Source: Parvibaculaceae bacterium (lineage in GTDB: Bacteria > Pseudomonadota > Alphaproteobacteria > Parvibaculales > Parvibaculaceae). From it: a stretch of 64,000 nt of DNA. This document shows positions 24,648-36,066 of the stretch, one piece after another (position 1 is the stretch's first letter; each line of letters opens with the position of its first letter). A program made the translations under genes and the position numbers. A model generated the notes under the pieces. It did not search any database and was not told the DNA's origin. It was given only the letters and a program-made list of their open reading frames with translations. The DNA lies in contig JAHBYJ010000001.1 of the NCBI GenBank assembly GCA_019636015.1, positions 248,001 to 312,000 on the forward strand, read 5' to 3'.

Positions 24648-24866
24648 ATGTTCTGCAGGGACATTAACGCGCCGGGGCCTTCGCACCCGCGATGTTCAAA
24701 TCCGAAGCGACACTGTAACGCCTCATAAAGCAAGCGCCACGATACGGCTTGCAGAAAGCGCCCGGCCCCACCAAAAGAAGCGAGCCTTCGGCGCGCCACT
24801 CGACTAGACTGCAGCCCTTGGGGGGCGCCTGCGCCGGAACGAAAAGCACGGAAAGACAATCTCCGT

Positions 24867-25523
24867 ATGAAATTCTTTGTCGATACTGCCGATGTCGCCG
24901 AAATCCGCGAACTGGCCGCAACGGGCCTTCTGGATGGCGTGACCACCAATCCCTCGCTCATCGCCAAATCGGGCCGCGACTTCCTCGAAGTCGTGAAGGA
25001 AATCTGCTCCGTGGTGGAAGGGCCGGTCAGCGCCGAAGTGACGGCGCTCGATTCGGAAACCATGATCGCGGAGGGCCGCAAGCTTGCCGCCGTCGCGAGG
25101 AACATCGCCGTGAAGGTGCCGCTCACCTGGGACGGGCTGAAAACCTGCAAGGTACTGACCGGCGAAGGCACGATGGTGAACGTGACGCTCTGCTTCTCCG
25201 CGAACCAGGCGCTGCTTGCCGCCAAGGCCGGCGCAACCTTCGTCTCGCCTTTTATCGGCCGTCTCGACGACATCAATCTCGACGGTATGGAACTCATCCG
25301 CGAGATTCGCGAAATCTACGACAACTACCCGGCGCTTCAGACCGAGATTCTGGCGGCATCGATTCGCACCGCGAACCATGTGAAGGAGTCGGCGCTTGCC
25401 GGCGCCGATGTCGCCACCGTTCCGCCCGCCGTGCTGAAAGGCCTTGCCACGCATCCCCTGACCGATAAGGGACTCGAAATGTTCCTTTCGGACTGGAAAA
25501 AGACAGGCCAGAAAATACTTTAG
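24867..25523 (+). CDS. fsa: Fructose-6-phosphate aldolase / small transaldolase
   Basis: The 218-residue TIM barrel belongs to the short transaldolase (TalC/FSA) family. It starts [16 protein letters not shown] and has the Schiff-base lysine Lys83 in [18 protein letters not shown] near the N-terminus, and [19 protein letters not shown]. It moves a three-carbon unit in the pentose phosphate pathway or splits fructose-6-phosphate; the two activities cannot be separated by eye. GAAAGACAATC precedes the start. It faces away from priA and is followed by DUF484. Confidence 0.92.
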   Translation: MKFFVDTADVAEIRELAATGLLDGVTTNPSLIAKSGRDFLEVVKEICSVVEGPVSAEVTALDSETMIAEGRKLAAVARNIAVKVPLTWDGLKTCKVLTGEGTMVNVTLCFSANQALLAAKAGATFVSPFIGRLDDINLDGMELIREIREIYDNYPALQTEILAASIRTANHVKESALAGADVATVPPAVLKGLATHPLTDKGLEMFLSDWKKTGQKIL

Positions 25524-25549
25524 AAACGTATTGAGGGGATGCTGAGGGC

Positions 25550-26290
25550 ATGAGCCAGCAGAACGACAGCACCGGCGCGCAGCGCATCGCGGATACGGGA
25601 ACGGCGGTCAGCGCCGACGAGGTGAAGGCCTATCTGCGCCAGCACCCCGAGCTGCTCGCCAACGATGCCGATCTCCTCTCCTCGCTCGTACCGCCCTCGC
25701 AGTCGACCGGCCGCAATGTGCTCGACATGCAGCACTTCATGATCGGCCGCCTGCAGAACCAGGTGCGCATGCTGCGCGACATCCAGTCCGACCTCATCGA
25801 GGCGACCTCGCTCAACAGCATCGCGCGCGAGCAGGTTCATGCCGCCGCGCTGCAGCTCCTCGATGCGAAGAGCTTCGAACATCTGATCGAATACACGACC
25901 TCGCCGGACGGCCTTGCCCGCATGCTCGGCATTCGCGCCGCGACCATCTGCATCGAAACGGCGAACGGCGTTTCCGGCATCGGCATTCGCGGCGTGCGCG
26001 TGCTGGAGCCGGGCGGCGTGGACCGTATTCTGGGCTTTGGCGAGCGCTGCCGCCTCGCCTCCCATGTACGCGGCAGCCGCGGCCTTTATGGCAACCTCGC
26101 GGAAGATGTGCATTCCGAGGCCCTGGTGCGGCTCGATATATCGCGCGGCTCGCCGCCGGGCCTCCTCGCGCTGGGCGGCTTCGAGGCCGAACAGTTCCAC
26201 CCCGATCAGGCGGTGGACCTGCTCGAATTCCTCGCCAACGTCGTCGAGCGCTGCGTGCGCCAATGGCTCGACCTGCCGCCCGCCCGCTGA
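25550..26290 (+). CDS. DUF484 family protein (GAF-like)
   Basis: The 246-residue protein begins with a disordered stretch, then VKAYLRQHPELLANDADLLSSL, the hallmark of DUF484, a helical linker (HFMIGRLQNQVRMLRDIQ) and a GAF-like domain to the end. Its biochemical role is unknown. It almost always lies directly before xerC, as here, where the last 28 bases overlap the xerC start, suggesting a link with chromosome dimer resolution or its expression. Confidence 0.88.
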   Translation: MSQQNDSTGAQRIADTGTAVSADEVKAYLRQHPELLANDADLLSSLVPPSQSTGRNVLDMQHFMIGRLQNQVRMLRDIQSDLIEATSLNSIAREQVHAAALQLLDAKSFEHLIEYTTSPDGLARMLGIRAATICIETANGVSGIGIRGVRVLEPGGVDRILGFGERCRLASHVRGSRGLYGNLAEDVHSEALVRLDISRGSPPGLLALGGFEAEQFHPDQAVDLLEFLANVVERCVRQWLDLPPAR

Positions 26291-27243
26291 GCGGCGCACC
26301 CGCGCCGGACGACGCCGCGCGAGCGGTGCCTGCGGCTGCGGATGTTCAGGGTGAAATCCGCAACTGGTATGCCCATCTTCTGGGCGAGAAGCGGATGAGC
26401 GAAGCGACGCTCGTCAACTATCACCGCGACATCACGCGCTTCTTCGAATTTCTCGTCGATCATCTGGGTGGCGCGGCGGCGCTTGCCGATCTCGAGCGGC
26501 TGGAGCTGCGGGACTTCCGCGCCTTCGTCAGCCACCGCCGCAAGGACGGGCTGCAAAGCCGTTCCATCGCGCGAACGCTATCGAGCATGCGCTCCTTCTT
26601 CCGCTATCTCGACCGCACGAAAATCCTCTCCAATGCCTCGGCGCTCGCGCTCCGTTCGCCGAAGCTGCCGCATGCCCTGCCGAAGCCCCTCACCGTCCGG
26701 GGCGCGGATGCCATGCTCGCCGAGGCAGAACTTGCGCAAGGCGAGCCCTGGAAGGGTGCGCGCGATCTTGCCGTGCTGACACTGCTCTATGGCTGCGGGC
26801 TTCGCGTGTCCGAGGCGCTTTCGCTCGACCGGGGCGAGGCGCCGCTGAGAGAAGTGATGCGCATCACCGGCAAGGGCAACAAGGAACGCCTTGTGCCCGT
26901 GCTGCCCGCCGCGCGCGAGGCGGTCGAAAATTATCTGAGGCTCTGCCCCTTCGGTCTTGCGAAGGACGATCCGCTCTTCGTCGGCGGGCGCGGCAAGCGG
27001 CTCAACCAGCGGCAGGTCCGCGAGATGATGATCCATCTCCGCCGCCGCCTCGGCCTGCCGGAATCGGCGACGCCCCATGCGCTGCGCCACAGCTTCGCGA
27101 CGCATCTTCTCGCCGGTGGCGGCGACCTCCGCTCCATTCAGGAGCTGCTCGGCCATTCGAGCCTTTCGACCACGCAGATGTATACGGAAGTCGATGCAGC
27201 CCGCCTGCTCGAGGTCTATGACAAGGCGCAGCGGAGAAAATGA
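26263..27243 (+). CDS. xerC: Site-specific tyrosine recombinase XerC
   Basis: With XerD it resolves chromosome dimers at dif. The 326-residue protein has an N-terminal SAM-like core-binding domain (about 28-120) and a catalytic domain with all six residues: Arg in GCGLRVSEAL, Lys in GKGNKER, His and Arg in HALRHSFATH, His in LLGHSSLSTT, and the nucleophile Tyr in TQMYTEV. ATG 26263 lies inside the DUF484 end. Its stop overlaps the ATG of the MOSC gene. Context supports XerC over XerD. Confidence 0.93.
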   Translation: MARPAARPLSGAPAPDDAARAVPAAADVQGEIRNWYAHLLGEKRMSEATLVNYHRDITRFFEFLVDHLGGAAALADLERLELRDFRAFVSHRRKDGLQSRSIARTLSSMRSFFRYLDRTKILSNASALALRSPKLPHALPKPLTVRGADAMLAEAELAQGEPWKGARDLAVLTLLYGCGLRVSEALSLDRGEAPLREVMRITGKGNKERLVPVLPAAREAVENYLRLCPFGLAKDDPLFVGGRGKRLNQRQVREMMIHLRRRLGLPESATPHALRHSFATHLLAGGGDLRSIQELLGHSSLSTTQMYTEVDAARLLEVYDKAQRRK

Positions 27244-27788
27244 ACAAGACAGGCACTGTCGTCGCGGTGAGTGTGAGCCCCACCCACACGATGCTGAAGG
27301 AGAACGCGTCCCGCATCGCATTGCTCCAAGGGCTCGGCGTCGAGGGCGACGCGCATATGGGCGCGACCGTGAAGCATCGCTCACGCGTCGCGCGCGATCC
27401 CTCGCAACCCAATCTGCGCCAGGTTCACCTCATCCATGCCGAATTGCTGGACGAACTCGAAGAAAAGGGCTTCACCGTTGCGCCGGGCCGCATGGGCGAG
27501 AACATCACCACGCGCGGCATCGCCCTTCTCGACCTGCCCACGGGCACGAGACTGCATATCGGCGACAACGCGATCGTCGAAGTGACGGGACTGCGCAATC
27601 CCTGCGCCCAGCTCGACGGCATAAAGCCCGGGCTGATGCAGGCTGTGCTCGGCCGCGATGCAGAGGGAAACCTCATCCGCAAGGCGGGCGTCATGGGCAT
27701 TGTGCTGCAAGGCGGCGAGGTGAAACCGGAGGACGGCATCCGCGCCGTCCTGCCGCCGGAACCTCATGTCGCCCTGAAGCCGGTCTGA
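27240..27788 (+). CDS. MOSC domain protein
   Basis: The 182-residue protein is a stand-alone MOSC (molybdenum cofactor sulfurase C-terminal) domain. It has GVEGDAHMG near residue 35, GRMGENITTRGI, and the single conserved cysteine in LRNPCAQLDG. Such proteins bind the molybdenum cofactor or act as sulfur carriers, for instance YiiM-like hydroxylamine reductases. Its ATG overlaps the xerC stop by four bases. It converges on lpdA with a 10-base gap and no clear terminator. Confidence 0.85.
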   Translation: MNKTGTVVAVSVSPTHTMLKENASRIALLQGLGVEGDAHMGATVKHRSRVARDPSQPNLRQVHLIHAELLDELEEKGFTVAPGRMGENITTRGIALLDLPTGTRLHIGDNAIVEVTGLRNPCAQLDGIKPGLMQAVLGRDAEGNLIRKAGVMGIVLQGGEVKPEDGIRAVLPPEPHVALKPV

Positions 27789-27798
27789 TACCGGCCGA

Positions 27799-29190
27799 TC
27801 ACATGTGGATGGGAACGCCCGTGACCGACAGCGCGGCTTCCTTCACCGCTTCCGACATGGTCGGATGCGCGATGCACATGCGCGCAATGTCTTCCGAACT
27901 TGAAGAGAATTCCATCGCGACGACGGCCTGCGCGATCATTTCGCCCGCGCCCGCGCCGATGATGTGAATGCCGAGAATGCGGTCGGTCTTCTTGTCCGCG
28001 AGTATCTTCACGAAGCCGTCCGTCGTCTTGTTCGCCTTGGCCCGGCCATTCGCCGTGAAGGGGAACTTGCCGGCATTGTACTCGATGCCCGCTTCCTTCA
28101 GTTGCTCTTCGGTCTTGCCGACCGAGGCGACCTCCGGCGAGGTATAGACCACGCCCGGAATGACGTCGTAATTAACCGCGCCATAATGTCCGGCAAGGCG
28201 CTCGGCCAGCGCCACGCCCTCTTCCATCGCCTTATGCGCGAGCATCGGCCCCGCGATCACATCGCCGATCGCATAGATGCCGTCGACATTGGTCTTGAAC
28301 GACGCATCGACCTCGACCCGGCCGCGCTTGTCGGTCTTCACGCCAACCTTGTCGAGACCGAGACCGCCGGTATAGGCGACGCGGCCGATCGAAACGAGAA
28401 CCACATCGGCATCGAGCACTTCCGTCTCGCCGCCCTTTGCCGGTTCGACACTGACCTTGAGGCCGGACTTCTGCTTCTCGACCTTGGTCACTTTCGCGCC
28501 GAGCTTGAAGGAGAAACCCTGCTTCTTCAGGATGCGCGTGAAATTCTTGACGACCTCGCCATCCATGCCCGGCAGGATATTGTCGAGATATTCGACCACC
28601 GTCACTTCGGCGCCAAGGCGGCCCCAGACGGACCCGAGTTCGAGGCCGATCACACCGCCGCCGATGACGAGAAGCCTGCCCGGCACCTTGTCGAGCGCGA
28701 GCGCGCCGGTGGAGGAAACCACCGTCTTCTCGTCGATCTCGACGCCCGGCAGCGTCGCCACGTCGGAGCCTGTGGCGATGACGATGTTTTTCGCCTCGAG
28801 CGTGCGGTCGCCGGCTTTCACCTTGCCGGGCGCGGCGATGCTGCCCTCGCCCTTCACCCATTCGATCTTGTTCTTCTTGAAGAGGAACTCGATGCCCTTG
28901 GTGTTGCCGTCGATGGCTTCGTCCTTGAAGGCGAGCATCTTCCCGAGATTGAGCTTCGGCTTTGCGATCTCGATGCCCATGACTTCAAAACTCTCGCCCG
29001 CCTCGTGGAAAAGTTCGGAGGCATGGAGCATCGCCTTGGAGGGAATGCAGCCGACATTGAGACAGGTGCCGCCGAGCCGGTCGCGCTTTTCGACAACCGC
29101 AACCGTGAGGCCGAGCTGCGCCGCCTTGATCGCGCATTCATAGCCGCCCGGGCCCGCGCCGATCACCACAAGGTCGAAAGCATCCGCCAT
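27799..29190 (-). CDS. lpdA: Dihydrolipoamide dehydrogenase (E3)
   Basis: This flavoprotein reoxidises dihydrolipoamide of 2-oxo acid dehydrogenases with NAD+. The 463-residue protein has the FAD motif [12 protein letters not shown], the redox pair [12 protein letters not shown], the NAD motif [12 protein letters not shown] and the C-terminal active-site His in [14 protein letters not shown]. It is the last gene of the sucA-sucB-lpdA group, 9 bases after sucB, so it is probably the E3 of the 2-oxoglutarate complex, perhaps shared with others. Confidence 0.97.
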   Translation of the reverse strand: MADAFDLVVIGAGPGGYECAIKAAQLGLTVAVVEKRDRLGGTCLNVGCIPSKAMLHASELFHEAGESFEVMGIEIAKPKLNLGKMLAFKDEAIDGNTKGIEFLFKKNKIEWVKGEGSIAAPGKVKAGDRTLEAKNIVIATGSDVATLPGVEIDEKTVVSSTGALALDKVPGRLLVIGGGVIGLELGSVWGRLGAEVTVVEYLDNILPGMDGEVVKNFTRILKKQGFSFKLGAKVTKVEKQKSGLKVSVEPAKGGETEVLDADVVLVSIGRVAYTGGLGLDKVGVKTDKRGRVEVDASFKTNVDGIYAIGDVIAGPMLAHKAMEEGVALAERLAGHYGAVNYDVIPGVVYTSPEVASVGKTEEQLKEAGIEYNAGKFPFTANGRAKANKTTDGFVKILADKKTDRILGIHIIGAGAGEMIAQAVVAMEFSSSSEDIARMCIAHPTMSEAVKEAALSVTGVPIHM

Positions 29191-29199
29191 TGAATTACC

Positions 29200-30432
29200 T
29201 CAGAGGTCGAGCAGCAAGCGCTGCGGGTCTTCCAGCACTTCCTTCACGCGCACAAGGAAAGTCACGGCTTCCTTGCCGTCGACGATCCTGTGATCGTAGG
29301 AAAGCGCCAGATACATCATCGGGCGGATTTCGATCTTGCCGCCGATGACCATGGGCCGCTCCTGAATCTTGTGCATGCCGAGAATGCCGGACTGCGGCGC
29401 GTTCAGGATCGGCGTGGACATGAGCGAACCATAGACGCCGCCATTCGAAATCGTGAAGGTGCCGCCCTGCAGCTCCTCGAGCTTGAGCGCACCGTCGCGC
29501 GCGCGGCGGCCGAAATCGTTGATCGTCTTTTCGATGTCCGCAAGCGACAGATCCTGCGCATCTCGCAGGACTGGCACGACAAGGCCGCGATCCGTGCCGA
29601 CCGCGACGCCGATATTGTAGTAGTTCTTGTAGACGAGTTCCTCGCCGTCGATCTCGGCATTGACCGCCGGGATTTCCTGCAGCGCATGGATGCAGGCCTT
29701 CACGAAGAAGCCCATGAAGCCGACGCGCACGCCATGCTTCTTCTCGAAGAGGTCCTTGTACTGGTTGCGCAGCGCCATGACATTCGTCATGTCCACCTCG
29801 TTGAAGGTGGTGAGCATGGCCGCCGTGTTCTGCGCTTCCTTGAGGCGCGTCGCGATGGTCTTGCGGAGCCGCGTCATCTTTACGCGCTCTTCGCGGGCCG
29901 AACGGTCGGCGGGCGCCGGCGCCTTGACCTGCGCGGTTGTGGCAGGCGCAGAGGATTTCGAAGCCGCGGCTTCTTCGGCATCCGCCTTGGTGACGCGGCC
30001 GCCCTTGCCCGAACCCTCGACCTTCGACAGATCGAGATCGTTCTCTTCCGCCACGCGGCGCACGGCGGGAGAGGGCCCGGCATCTGCGGGCTTCGACGGC
30101 GCCGCCGCTTCAACCTTTTTCGGCTCGGGCTTTGCTTCTGCCTTCGCTTCCGCCTTTTTCGGCTCTTCCTTCTTCGGGGCGGGCGCAGCGCCCTTGCCCT
30201 CGCCGATCTGGCCGAGCAGCGCGCCGACTTCCACCGTCTCGCCATCCTTTGCAACGATCTCGGAGAGAACGCCGGCGGACGGCGCCGGCACTTCCACCGT
30301 CACCTTGTCGGTTTCGAGCTCGACAAGCGGCTCATCCGCGGCGACGGCATCGCCCGGCTTCTTGAACCATTTGGCGACGGTCGCCTCGGTCACCGACTCG
30401 CCAAGCGTGGGCACACGAATTTCCGTTGCCAT
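29200..30432 (-). CDS. sucB: 2-oxoglutarate dehydrogenase E2 (dihydrolipoyl succinyltransferase)
   Basis: It moves the succinyl group from E1 to CoA. The 410-residue protein has one lipoyl domain (lysine in [14 protein letters not shown]), a Pro/Ala/Lys-rich linker (about 85-125), a peripheral subunit-binding domain ([19 protein letters not shown]) and a catalytic domain with the active His in [13 protein letters not shown]. It lies between sucA (37-base gap) and lpdA. Confidence 0.97.
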   Translation of the reverse strand: MATEIRVPTLGESVTEATVAKWFKKPGDAVAADEPLVELETDKVTVEVPAPSAGVLSEIVAKDGETVEVGALLGQIGEGKGAAPAPKKEEPKKAEAKAEAKPEPKKVEAAAPSKPADAGPSPAVRRVAEENDLDLSKVEGSGKGGRVTKADAEEAAASKSSAPATTAQVKAPAPADRSAREERVKMTRLRKTIATRLKEAQNTAAMLTTFNEVDMTNVMALRNQYKDLFEKKHGVRVGFMGFFVKACIHALQEIPAVNAEIDGEELVYKNYYNIGVAVGTDRGLVVPVLRDAQDLSLADIEKTINDFGRRARDGALKLEELQGGTFTISNGGVYGSLMSTPILNAPQSGILGMHKIQERPMVIGGKIEIRPMMYLALSYDHRIVDGKEAVTFLVRVKEVLEDPQRLLLDL

Positions 30433-30469
30433 CTCGTCTTCCGCCTTTCCGCTCTTCCGTCTCCGCCGC

Positions 30470-33400
30470 TCAATCGACCTTGAGCGCTTCGGAGAGAAGC
30501 TGGTTGAGTTCCTGATTGTGCTTGCTCATGAGGCCCGTCGCTGTGGCCGCCGATGCCGGACGCCCCGCATAGGTCGCACGGCGATAGCGCGAGCCGATAT
30601 GATCGAGCACCCATTCGATATTGGGCTCCATGAAATACCAGGCGCCCATGTTCTTGGGCTCTTCCTGGCACCACACGAATTCCGCATTCGGGAAGCGCGC
30701 GAGTTCCGTCATCAGCGATTTCGCGGGGAAGGGATAGAGCTGCTCCACCCGCATCAGATAGATGTCGTTGATGCCGCGCTTCTCGCGCTCCTCATAGAGG
30801 TCGTAATAGACCTTGCCGGAGCAGAGAACGACGCGCTTGATCTCCTTGTCGCCGACAAGCTTGATTTCCTGGTTGGGCAGGATCTCGGCATCGTCCCAGA
30901 GCACTCGGTGGAACGAGGAGCCCGGCCCGAATTCCGAGAGGTTCGACACGCAACGCTTGTGACGCAGCAGGGATTTTGGCGTCATCAGGATGAGCGGCTT
31001 GCGAAACTTGCGGTGCATCTGCCGGCGCAGGATGTGGAAATAGTTCATCGGCGTCGTGCAGTTCGCGACCTGCATGTTGTCTTCGGCACACATCTGCAGA
31101 TAGCGCTCGAGGCGGGCCGAGGAATGCTCCGGCCCCTGGCCTTCATAGCCATGCGGCAGCAGCATCACGAGGCCCGACATGCGCAGCCATTTCCGTTCGC
31201 CCGACGAGATGAACTGGTCGATCACGACCTGCGCGCCATTGGCGAAGTCGCCGAACTGCGCCTCCCAGAGCACCAGCGCATTGGGCTCGGCGAGGCTGTA
31301 GCCATATTCGAAGCCGAGCACGGCGGCTTCCGAAAGCATCGAGTTGATGACTTCGTATTCGGCCTGGGATTCCGAGATGTTGTTGAAGGGGACGTATTTG
31401 TCTTCCGTCTTCTGGTCGTTCAGCACCGAGTGGCGCTGCACGAAGGTGCCGCGCTCGGAATCCTGGCCCGACAGGCGCACCTTGATGCCTTCGTCGAGCA
31501 GCGAGCCGAAGGCAAGCGCTTCCGCCGTCGACCAGTCGATGCCTTCGCCGCTCTCGATCGCCTTGCGCCGGTTGTCGATGAAGCGCATCACCGTCTTGTG
31601 GACGGTGAAACCTTCCGGCACTTCGGTGATCTTGCGGCCGATCTCCTTCAGCTTCGAAATCTCGACCGCCGTTTCGCCGCGCCGCGCCTCGCCCTCGGCC
31701 TTGCCCAGACCGGACCAGCGCCCGTCGAGCCAGTCCGCCTTGTTGGGGCGGAAGGTGGAAACGGCGTCGAAATCTTCCTCGAGTTGCGCGCGGAACGCCG
31801 CGAGACGCCCGTCCACTTCCTCGGCGCTCATCAGGCCCTCATCGACAAGCCGCTTCGAATAGATCTGCAGCGTCGTCGGATGGTCCTTGATCTTCTCGTA
31901 CATGAGCGGCTGCGTCATGCTCGGATCGTCGCCTTCATTATGGCCGAAGCGGCGATAGCAGAACATGTCGATGACGACGGGCCGGTTGAAGCGCTGGCGG
32001 AACTCCGTCGCGATCTTGGCGGCGTGAACCACCGCTTCCGGGTCATCGCCATTCACGTGGAAGATCGGCGCCTGCACCATCTTCGCCACATCGGACGGAT
32101 AGGGCGAGGAACGGCTGTTGATCGGGCTCGTGGTGAAGCCGATCTGGTTGTTGATGATGAAATGGATCGAGCCGCCGGTGCGGTGGCCCTTGAGGTCCGA
32201 CAGGCCGAGACATTCGGCAACGATGCCCTGGCCCGCAAAGGCCGCATCGCCGTGAATGAGGAGCGGGATCACCGTGCCGCGCTGGCGGTCGTGATGCTGG
32301 TCCTGCTTCGCGCGCGCCTTGCCGAGCACGACGGGGTCGACGATTTCGAGATGCGAGGGGTTCGCTGTCAGCGACAGATGCACCTTGTTGCCGTCGAACT
32401 CGCGGTCCGACGAGGCGCCGAGGTGATACTTTACGTCGCCGGATCCATCGACGTCTTCAGGCGTGGAAGAGCCGCCCTTGAACTCATGGAACACGGCGCG
32501 GAACGGCTTCGACATGACGTTGGTCAGCACGTTGAGACGCCCGCGATGCGCCATGCCGAGGACGATTTCCTTCACGCCCAGCGCACCGCCGCGCTTGATG
32601 ATCTGCTCGAGCGCGGGAATGATCGCTTCCGCGCCATCGAGACCGAAGCGCTTGGTGCCGACATATTTGACGCCGCAGAACTTCTCGAAGCCTTCCGCCG
32701 CGATCAGCTTGTCGAGGATCGCCGAGCGGCCCATGTCCGTGAAGGCGATTTCCTTGTCCGGCCCTTCGATGCGTTCCTGAATCCAGGCCTTCTCTTCCGG
32801 GTCGCCGATATGCATGAACTCGACGGCAAGCGTACCGCAATAGGTACGCCGCAGAATGTCGAGCATCTCGCGAACCGTCGCCGTTTCGAGGCCGAGCACA
32901 TGGTCGATGAAGATCGGCCGGTCGAGATCGTCCGGGCCGAAACCGTAGCTTTCCGGTTGCAGCTCGGGATGCTGCGACTTCGGACGAAGTTGCAGCGGGT
33001 CGATATCCGCATCGAGATGGCCGCGGATGCGATAGGCGCGGATCATCATCAGGGCACGGACGGAATCGAGCGTCGCCGAACGGATTTCCTCCTGGCTCGC
33101 GCCGGGGCTGCGCTGCTCGATCTTCGCGCGCACCTTCGCCGTGTCGGCGCCAGCCTCGCCCCAATTGCCGTCCAGCGCGCTCACAAGCTCGCCATTGGCG
33201 GCGGGCGGCCAGTCGGCGCGCTTCCAGGAGGCGCCCTTCGCCTCTTTCAGCACATCGCCCTTGCGGTCGCCCAACCCCGCGAAAAAGGCCTGCCAGTCCT
33301 CGTCGACCGAGTTCGGATCGGTCTGGAAGCGCGCATAAAGCTCTTCGACGAAGATCGCATTGGCGCCATAGAGGAAGGACGTCCGCTCGAAGCGGTCGTT

Positions 33401-33679
33401 CGCACCGTCATTGCTCATGGGAATCTGTCCATTGGACTTCGGAGCGGCAGGCGCCGCTTCCGGAAGCACCGCATCGTCGGAAAGAAAATCATTGGGCGTC
33501 ACCTGGCCGCCGGTCGCCTTGAAGATGGCGTCCAGCGTCTGCCATTCCGGCCGGCGCTGGCCGTTCATGCAGCGCGTGACCGTGGAGACGGACACACCCA
33601 GCTGCTCGGCAAAGGCGCTTGCCGTCAGATTATTCGATTCGAGCCAGTCGGTGAGTTTCATGGTTAAGGAAGTTGCCAT
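30470..33679 (-). CDS. sucA: 2-oxoglutarate dehydrogenase E1 with N-terminal helix-turn-helix domain
   Basis: Residues 88-1069 are an ordinary thiamine-diphosphate E1 that decarboxylates 2-oxoglutarate ([15 protein letters not shown] at the start, [29 protein letters not shown]-like [15 protein letters not shown]). Its family start would be ATG 33418. But the frame stays open for 87 more codons. Residues 7-66 read as a Cro/XRE helix-turn-helix ([34 protein letters not shown]), followed by an Ala/Pro-rich linker. No ribosome binding site precedes 33418, so a true fusion starting at 33679, or ATG 33661, is likely. E1 alone would be 982 residues, the normal size. First gene of sucA-sucB-lpdA. 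Confidence 0.93.
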   Translation of the reverse strand: MATSLTMKLTDWLESNNLTASAFAEQLGVSVSTVTRCMNGQRRPEWQTLDAIFKATGGQVTPNDFLSDDAVLPEAAPAAPKSNGQIPMSNDGANDRFERTSFLYGANAIFVEELYARFQTDPNSVDEDWQAFFAGLGDRKGDVLKEAKGASWKRADWPPAANGELVSALDGNWGEAGADTAKVRAKIEQRSPGASQEEIRSATLDSVRALMMIRAYRIRGHLDADIDPLQLRPKSQHPELQPESYGFGPDDLDRPIFIDHVLGLETATVREMLDILRRTYCGTLAVEFMHIGDPEEKAWIQERIEGPDKEIAFTDMGRSAILDKLIAAEGFEKFCGVKYVGTKRFGLDGAEAIIPALEQIIKRGGALGVKEIVLGMAHRGRLNVLTNVMSKPFRAVFHEFKGGSSTPEDVDGSGDVKYHLGASSDREFDGNKVHLSLTANPSHLEIVDPVVLGKARAKQDQHHDRQRGTVIPLLIHGDAAFAGQGIVAECLGLSDLKGHRTGGSIHFIINNQIGFTTSPINSRSSPYPSDVAKMVQAPIFHVNGDDPEAVVHAAKIATEFRQRFNRPVVIDMFCYRRFGHNEGDDPSMTQPLMYEKIKDHPTTLQIYSKRLVDEGLMSAEEVDGRLAAFRAQLEEDFDAVSTFRPNKADWLDGRWSGLGKAEGEARRGETAVEISKLKEIGRKITEVPEGFTVHKTVMRFIDNRRKAIESGEGIDWSTAEALAFGSLLDEGIKVRLSGQDSERGTFVQRHSVLNDQKTEDKYVPFNNISESQAEYEVINSMLSEAAVLGFEYGYSLAEPNALVLWEAQFGDFANGAQVVIDQFISSGERKWLRMSGLVMLLPHGYEGQGPEHSSARLERYLQMCAEDNMQVANCTTPMNYFHILRRQMHRKFRKPLILMTPKSLLRHKRCVSNLSEFGPGSSFHRVLWDDAEILPNQEIKLVGDKEIKRVVLCSGKVYYDLYEEREKRGINDIYLMRVEQLYPFPAKSLMTELARFPNAEFVWCQEEPKNMGAWYFMEPNIEWVLDHIGSRYRRATYAGRPASAATATGLMSKHNQELNQLLSEALKVD

Positions 33680-33688
33680 AGAGGCAAC
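33672..33688. promoter_or_regulatory. Palindrome over the sucA start codon (possible operator)
   Basis: The half-sites gttgcc (33672-33677) and ggcaac (33683-33688) form a perfect inverted repeat with a 5-base spacer and cover the ATG at 33679. A second palindrome with related half-sites lies 18 bases upstream. It would suit a dimeric helix-turn-helix protein. Confidence 0.5.
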
Positions 33689-33705
33689 ACATCGTCAACG
33701 GGGTT

Positions 33706-33718
33706 TGCCTTCAAGGCA
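33706..33718. promoter_or_regulatory. Second palindrome upstream of sucA
   Basis: The half-sites tgcctt (33706-33711) and aaggca (33713-33718) are a perfect 6-bp inverted repeat with a 1-base spacer. TTGCC and GGCA cores are shared with the palindrome at 33672-33688. Confidence 0.4.
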
Positions 33719-33835
33719 CATACTGGAACACCCCCAGCATCGCCTGCAAAACCCTTGGAATTCCTTAACAATATAGGAGAAGCATGACGGATTTACACCG
33801 CCGCGCGCCCCTCTGAAGCCGATTTTCATGTCAAA

Positions 33836-33866
33836 CGGGGCTCCCGGACAACCGGAAGCCCCGCCC
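33836..33866 (-). terminator. Terminator after sucD
   Basis: A 12-bp stem with one G-U type mismatch (33836-33847 with 33852-33863) and loop acaa lies about 25 bases beyond the sucD stop; the leftward strand continues with TTTG. It separates sucCD from sucA transcription, at least in part. Confidence 0.7.
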
Positions 33867-33889
33867 CGTATCTCAAAAGGCAGCCTGCC

Positions 33890-34765
33890 TTACTTCTTCA
33901 GCACCTCGACCAGCGTCGTGCCGAGCGCCGAAGGCGAAGCCGCGACCGTGATGCCGGCCGAGCGCATGGCGTCCATCTTGTCGCCCGCACCGCCCTTGCC
34001 GCCGGCGATGATCGCGCCGGCATGGCCCATGCGGCGGCCGGGAGGGGCCGTGACGCCGGCGATGAAGCCGACGACCGGCTTCTTCACCTTGGACTGCTTC
34101 AGGAATTCGGCCGCGTCCTCTTCGGCCGAGCCGCCGATTTCGCCGATCATGATGATCGAATGCGTGTCGGGGTCGCCGAGGAACATGTCGAGGCAGTCGA
34201 TGAAGTTCGTGCCGTTGACGGGGTCGCCGCCAATGCCGATGCAGGTCGACTGGCCGAGGCCCGCCGCTGTCGTCTGCGCCACCGCTTCATAGGTGAGCGT
34301 GCCCGAGCGCGAGACGATGCCGACCGAACCCGGCTTGTGGATGTGGCCCGGCATGATGCCGATCTTGCACTGGCCCGGCGTGATGACGCCCGGGCAGTTC
34401 GGGCCGACAAGGCGCGTCTTCGAGCCCGACAGCGCGCGCTTCACCTTCACCATGTCGAGAACCGGAATGCCCTCGGTGATACAGACGGCAAGCTCGATAC
34501 CGGCATCGATCGCTTCGAGGATCGCGTCCGCCGCGAAGGGCGGCGGCACATAGATGGCGGATGCCGTCGCGCCCGTCTTTTCGACGGCTTCGGCAACCGT
34601 GTCGAAGACCGGGAGGTCGAGATGTTTCGAGCCGCCCTTGCCGGGGCTCACGCCGCCGACCATCTTCGTGCCATAGGCAATCGCCTGTTCCGAATGGAAC
34701 GTACCCTGATTACCCGTGAAGCCCTGGCAGATGACCTTGGTGTTCTTGTCGACGAGAACGGACAT
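33890..34765 (-). CDS. sucD: Succinyl-CoA synthetase alpha subunit
   Basis: It forms ATP or GTP from succinyl-CoA with SucC. The 291-residue protein has the CoA-binding fold ([19 protein letters not shown]), [11 protein letters not shown] and the phosphohistidine in RRMGHAGAI. Its start codon shares one base with the sucC stop (TAATG), so the subunits are coupled for 1:1 synthesis. Confidence 0.97.
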   Translation of the reverse strand: MSVLVDKNTKVICQGFTGNQGTFHSEQAIAYGTKMVGGVSPGKGGSKHLDLPVFDTVAEAVEKTGATASAIYVPPPFAADAILEAIDAGIELAVCITEGIPVLDMVKVKRALSGSKTRLVGPNCPGVITPGQCKIGIMPGHIHKPGSVGIVSRSGTLTYEAVAQTTAAGLGQSTCIGIGGDPVNGTNFIDCLDMFLGDPDTHSIIMIGEIGGSAEEDAAEFLKQSKVKKPVVGFIAGVTAPPGRRMGHAGAIIAGGKGGAGDKMDAMRSAGITVAASPSALGTTLVEVLKK

Positions 34766-35934
34766 TATGCGGCCTCCTTCACGGCTTTGACGATCTTCTC
34801 GGCCGCATCGGCGAGGTTGTCCGCGGAAATGATGGGCAGGCCCGATTCCGCCATGATCGTCTTTCCAAGCTCGACATTGGTGCCTTCGAGGCGCACCACC
34901 AGCGGCACGCTGAGCGAGACTTCCTTCGCGGCGGCGACGACGCCTTCCGCGATGATGTCGCAGCGCATGATGCCGCCGAAGATGTTGACGAGAATGCCTT
35001 CGACGCTCGGGTCGGACAGGATGATCTTGAAGGCCGCCGTGACCTTCTCCTTCGTCGCGCCGCCGCCCACATCGAGGAAGTTCGCGGGCTCCGAGCCATA
35101 GAGCTTGATGATGTCCATCGTGGCCATCGCAAGGCCCGCGCCGTTCACCATGCAGCCGATCTTGCCGTCGAGCTTGATGTAGTTGAGGTCGTATTTCGAC
35201 GCCTCGACTTCCGACGGGTCTTCTTCCGTCAGGTCGCGCAGCTCCACGATGTCCTTGTGGCGGTAGAGCGCGTTCGAGTCGAAATTCACTTTCGCGTCGA
35301 GGCAGACGATCTTGCCCTCGCCCGTGACGACGAGCGGATTGATCTCGAGCATGCTCATGTCTTCGGCAACGAAGGCCTTGTAGAGCTTCTCGATCAGCGC
35401 CACGCCCTGCTTGTTGAGATCGCCTTCGAGGCCGAGCGCATAGGCGACCTTGCGGCCATGAAAGCTGCTGATGCCCGATGCCGGATCGACGGAGAAACTG
35501 AGAATCTTCTCGGGCGTCTTCGCGGCCACTTCCTCGATATCCATGCCGCCTTCGGTGGAGGCGATGAAGGAGATGCGCGACGTGGCGCGGTCGACGAGCA
35601 CCGAGAGATAGAGTTCGCGCTCGATCGAGGAGCCTTCCTCGATATAGAGGCGATGCACTTCCTTGCCTTCGGGGCCGGTCTGATGCGTGACGAGCGTCGA
35701 GCCGATGAGGCGCTTTGCCTCCTTCTCGACATCCGCGACCGACTTCACGACCTTCACGCCGCCCGCCTTGCCGCGGCCGCCGGCATGAATCTGCGCCTTG
35801 ACGACCCAGACGGGACCGCCGAGCTCGTTCGCTTTCGCGACGGCCTCTTCCGGAGTGAACGCCGCATGCCCCCGGGGCACCGGCACACCGTACTTCGCAA
35901 GCACGGCCTTGGCCTGGTATTCGTGAATATTCAT
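34765..35934 (-). CDS. sucC: Succinyl-CoA synthetase beta subunit
   Basis: The 389-residue protein starts [20 protein letters not shown], has an ATP-grasp domain ([18 protein letters not shown]) and a C-terminal CoA-ligase domain with [15 protein letters not shown]. It works with SucD in the TCA cycle. Upstream, 210 bases separate it from the metallo-hydrolase gene; no strong promoter is recognised there. Confidence 0.97.
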   Translation of the reverse strand: MNIHEYQAKAVLAKYGVPVPRGHAAFTPEEAVAKANELGGPVWVVKAQIHAGGRGKAGGVKVVKSVADVEKEAKRLIGSTLVTHQTGPEGKEVHRLYIEEGSSIERELYLSVLVDRATSRISFIASTEGGMDIEEVAAKTPEKILSFSVDPASGISSFHGRKVAYALGLEGDLNKQGVALIEKLYKAFVAEDMSMLEINPLVVTGEGKIVCLDAKVNFDSNALYRHKDIVELRDLTEEDPSEVEASKYDLNYIKLDGKIGCMVNGAGLAMATMDIIKLYGSEPANFLDVGGGATKEKVTAAFKIILSDPSVEGILVNIFGGIMRCDIIAEGVVAAAKEVSLSVPLVVRLEGTNVELGKTIMAESGLPIISADNLADAAEKIVKAVKEAA

Positions 35935-36066
35935 GAAGAACCGTCCGGCTGGAGAGCGGCGCGGGAACCCGCGGCGCCAGGGAAAAACTCGTCCGATAGC
36001 CCCGATAGCTATGTCGGTCGGCTGCGAGTTATACCACCCGAGCGGGCGGGCGCAACCGGCAGATGG

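Noticed and set aside
29660..33667. A very long open frame (1335 codons) on the + strand opposite sucA-sucB
   Set aside because: It is the mirror of GC-rich genes with strong codon bias. The composition is unnatural, it has no recognisable domain, and the other strand encodes complete E1 and E2 enzymes.
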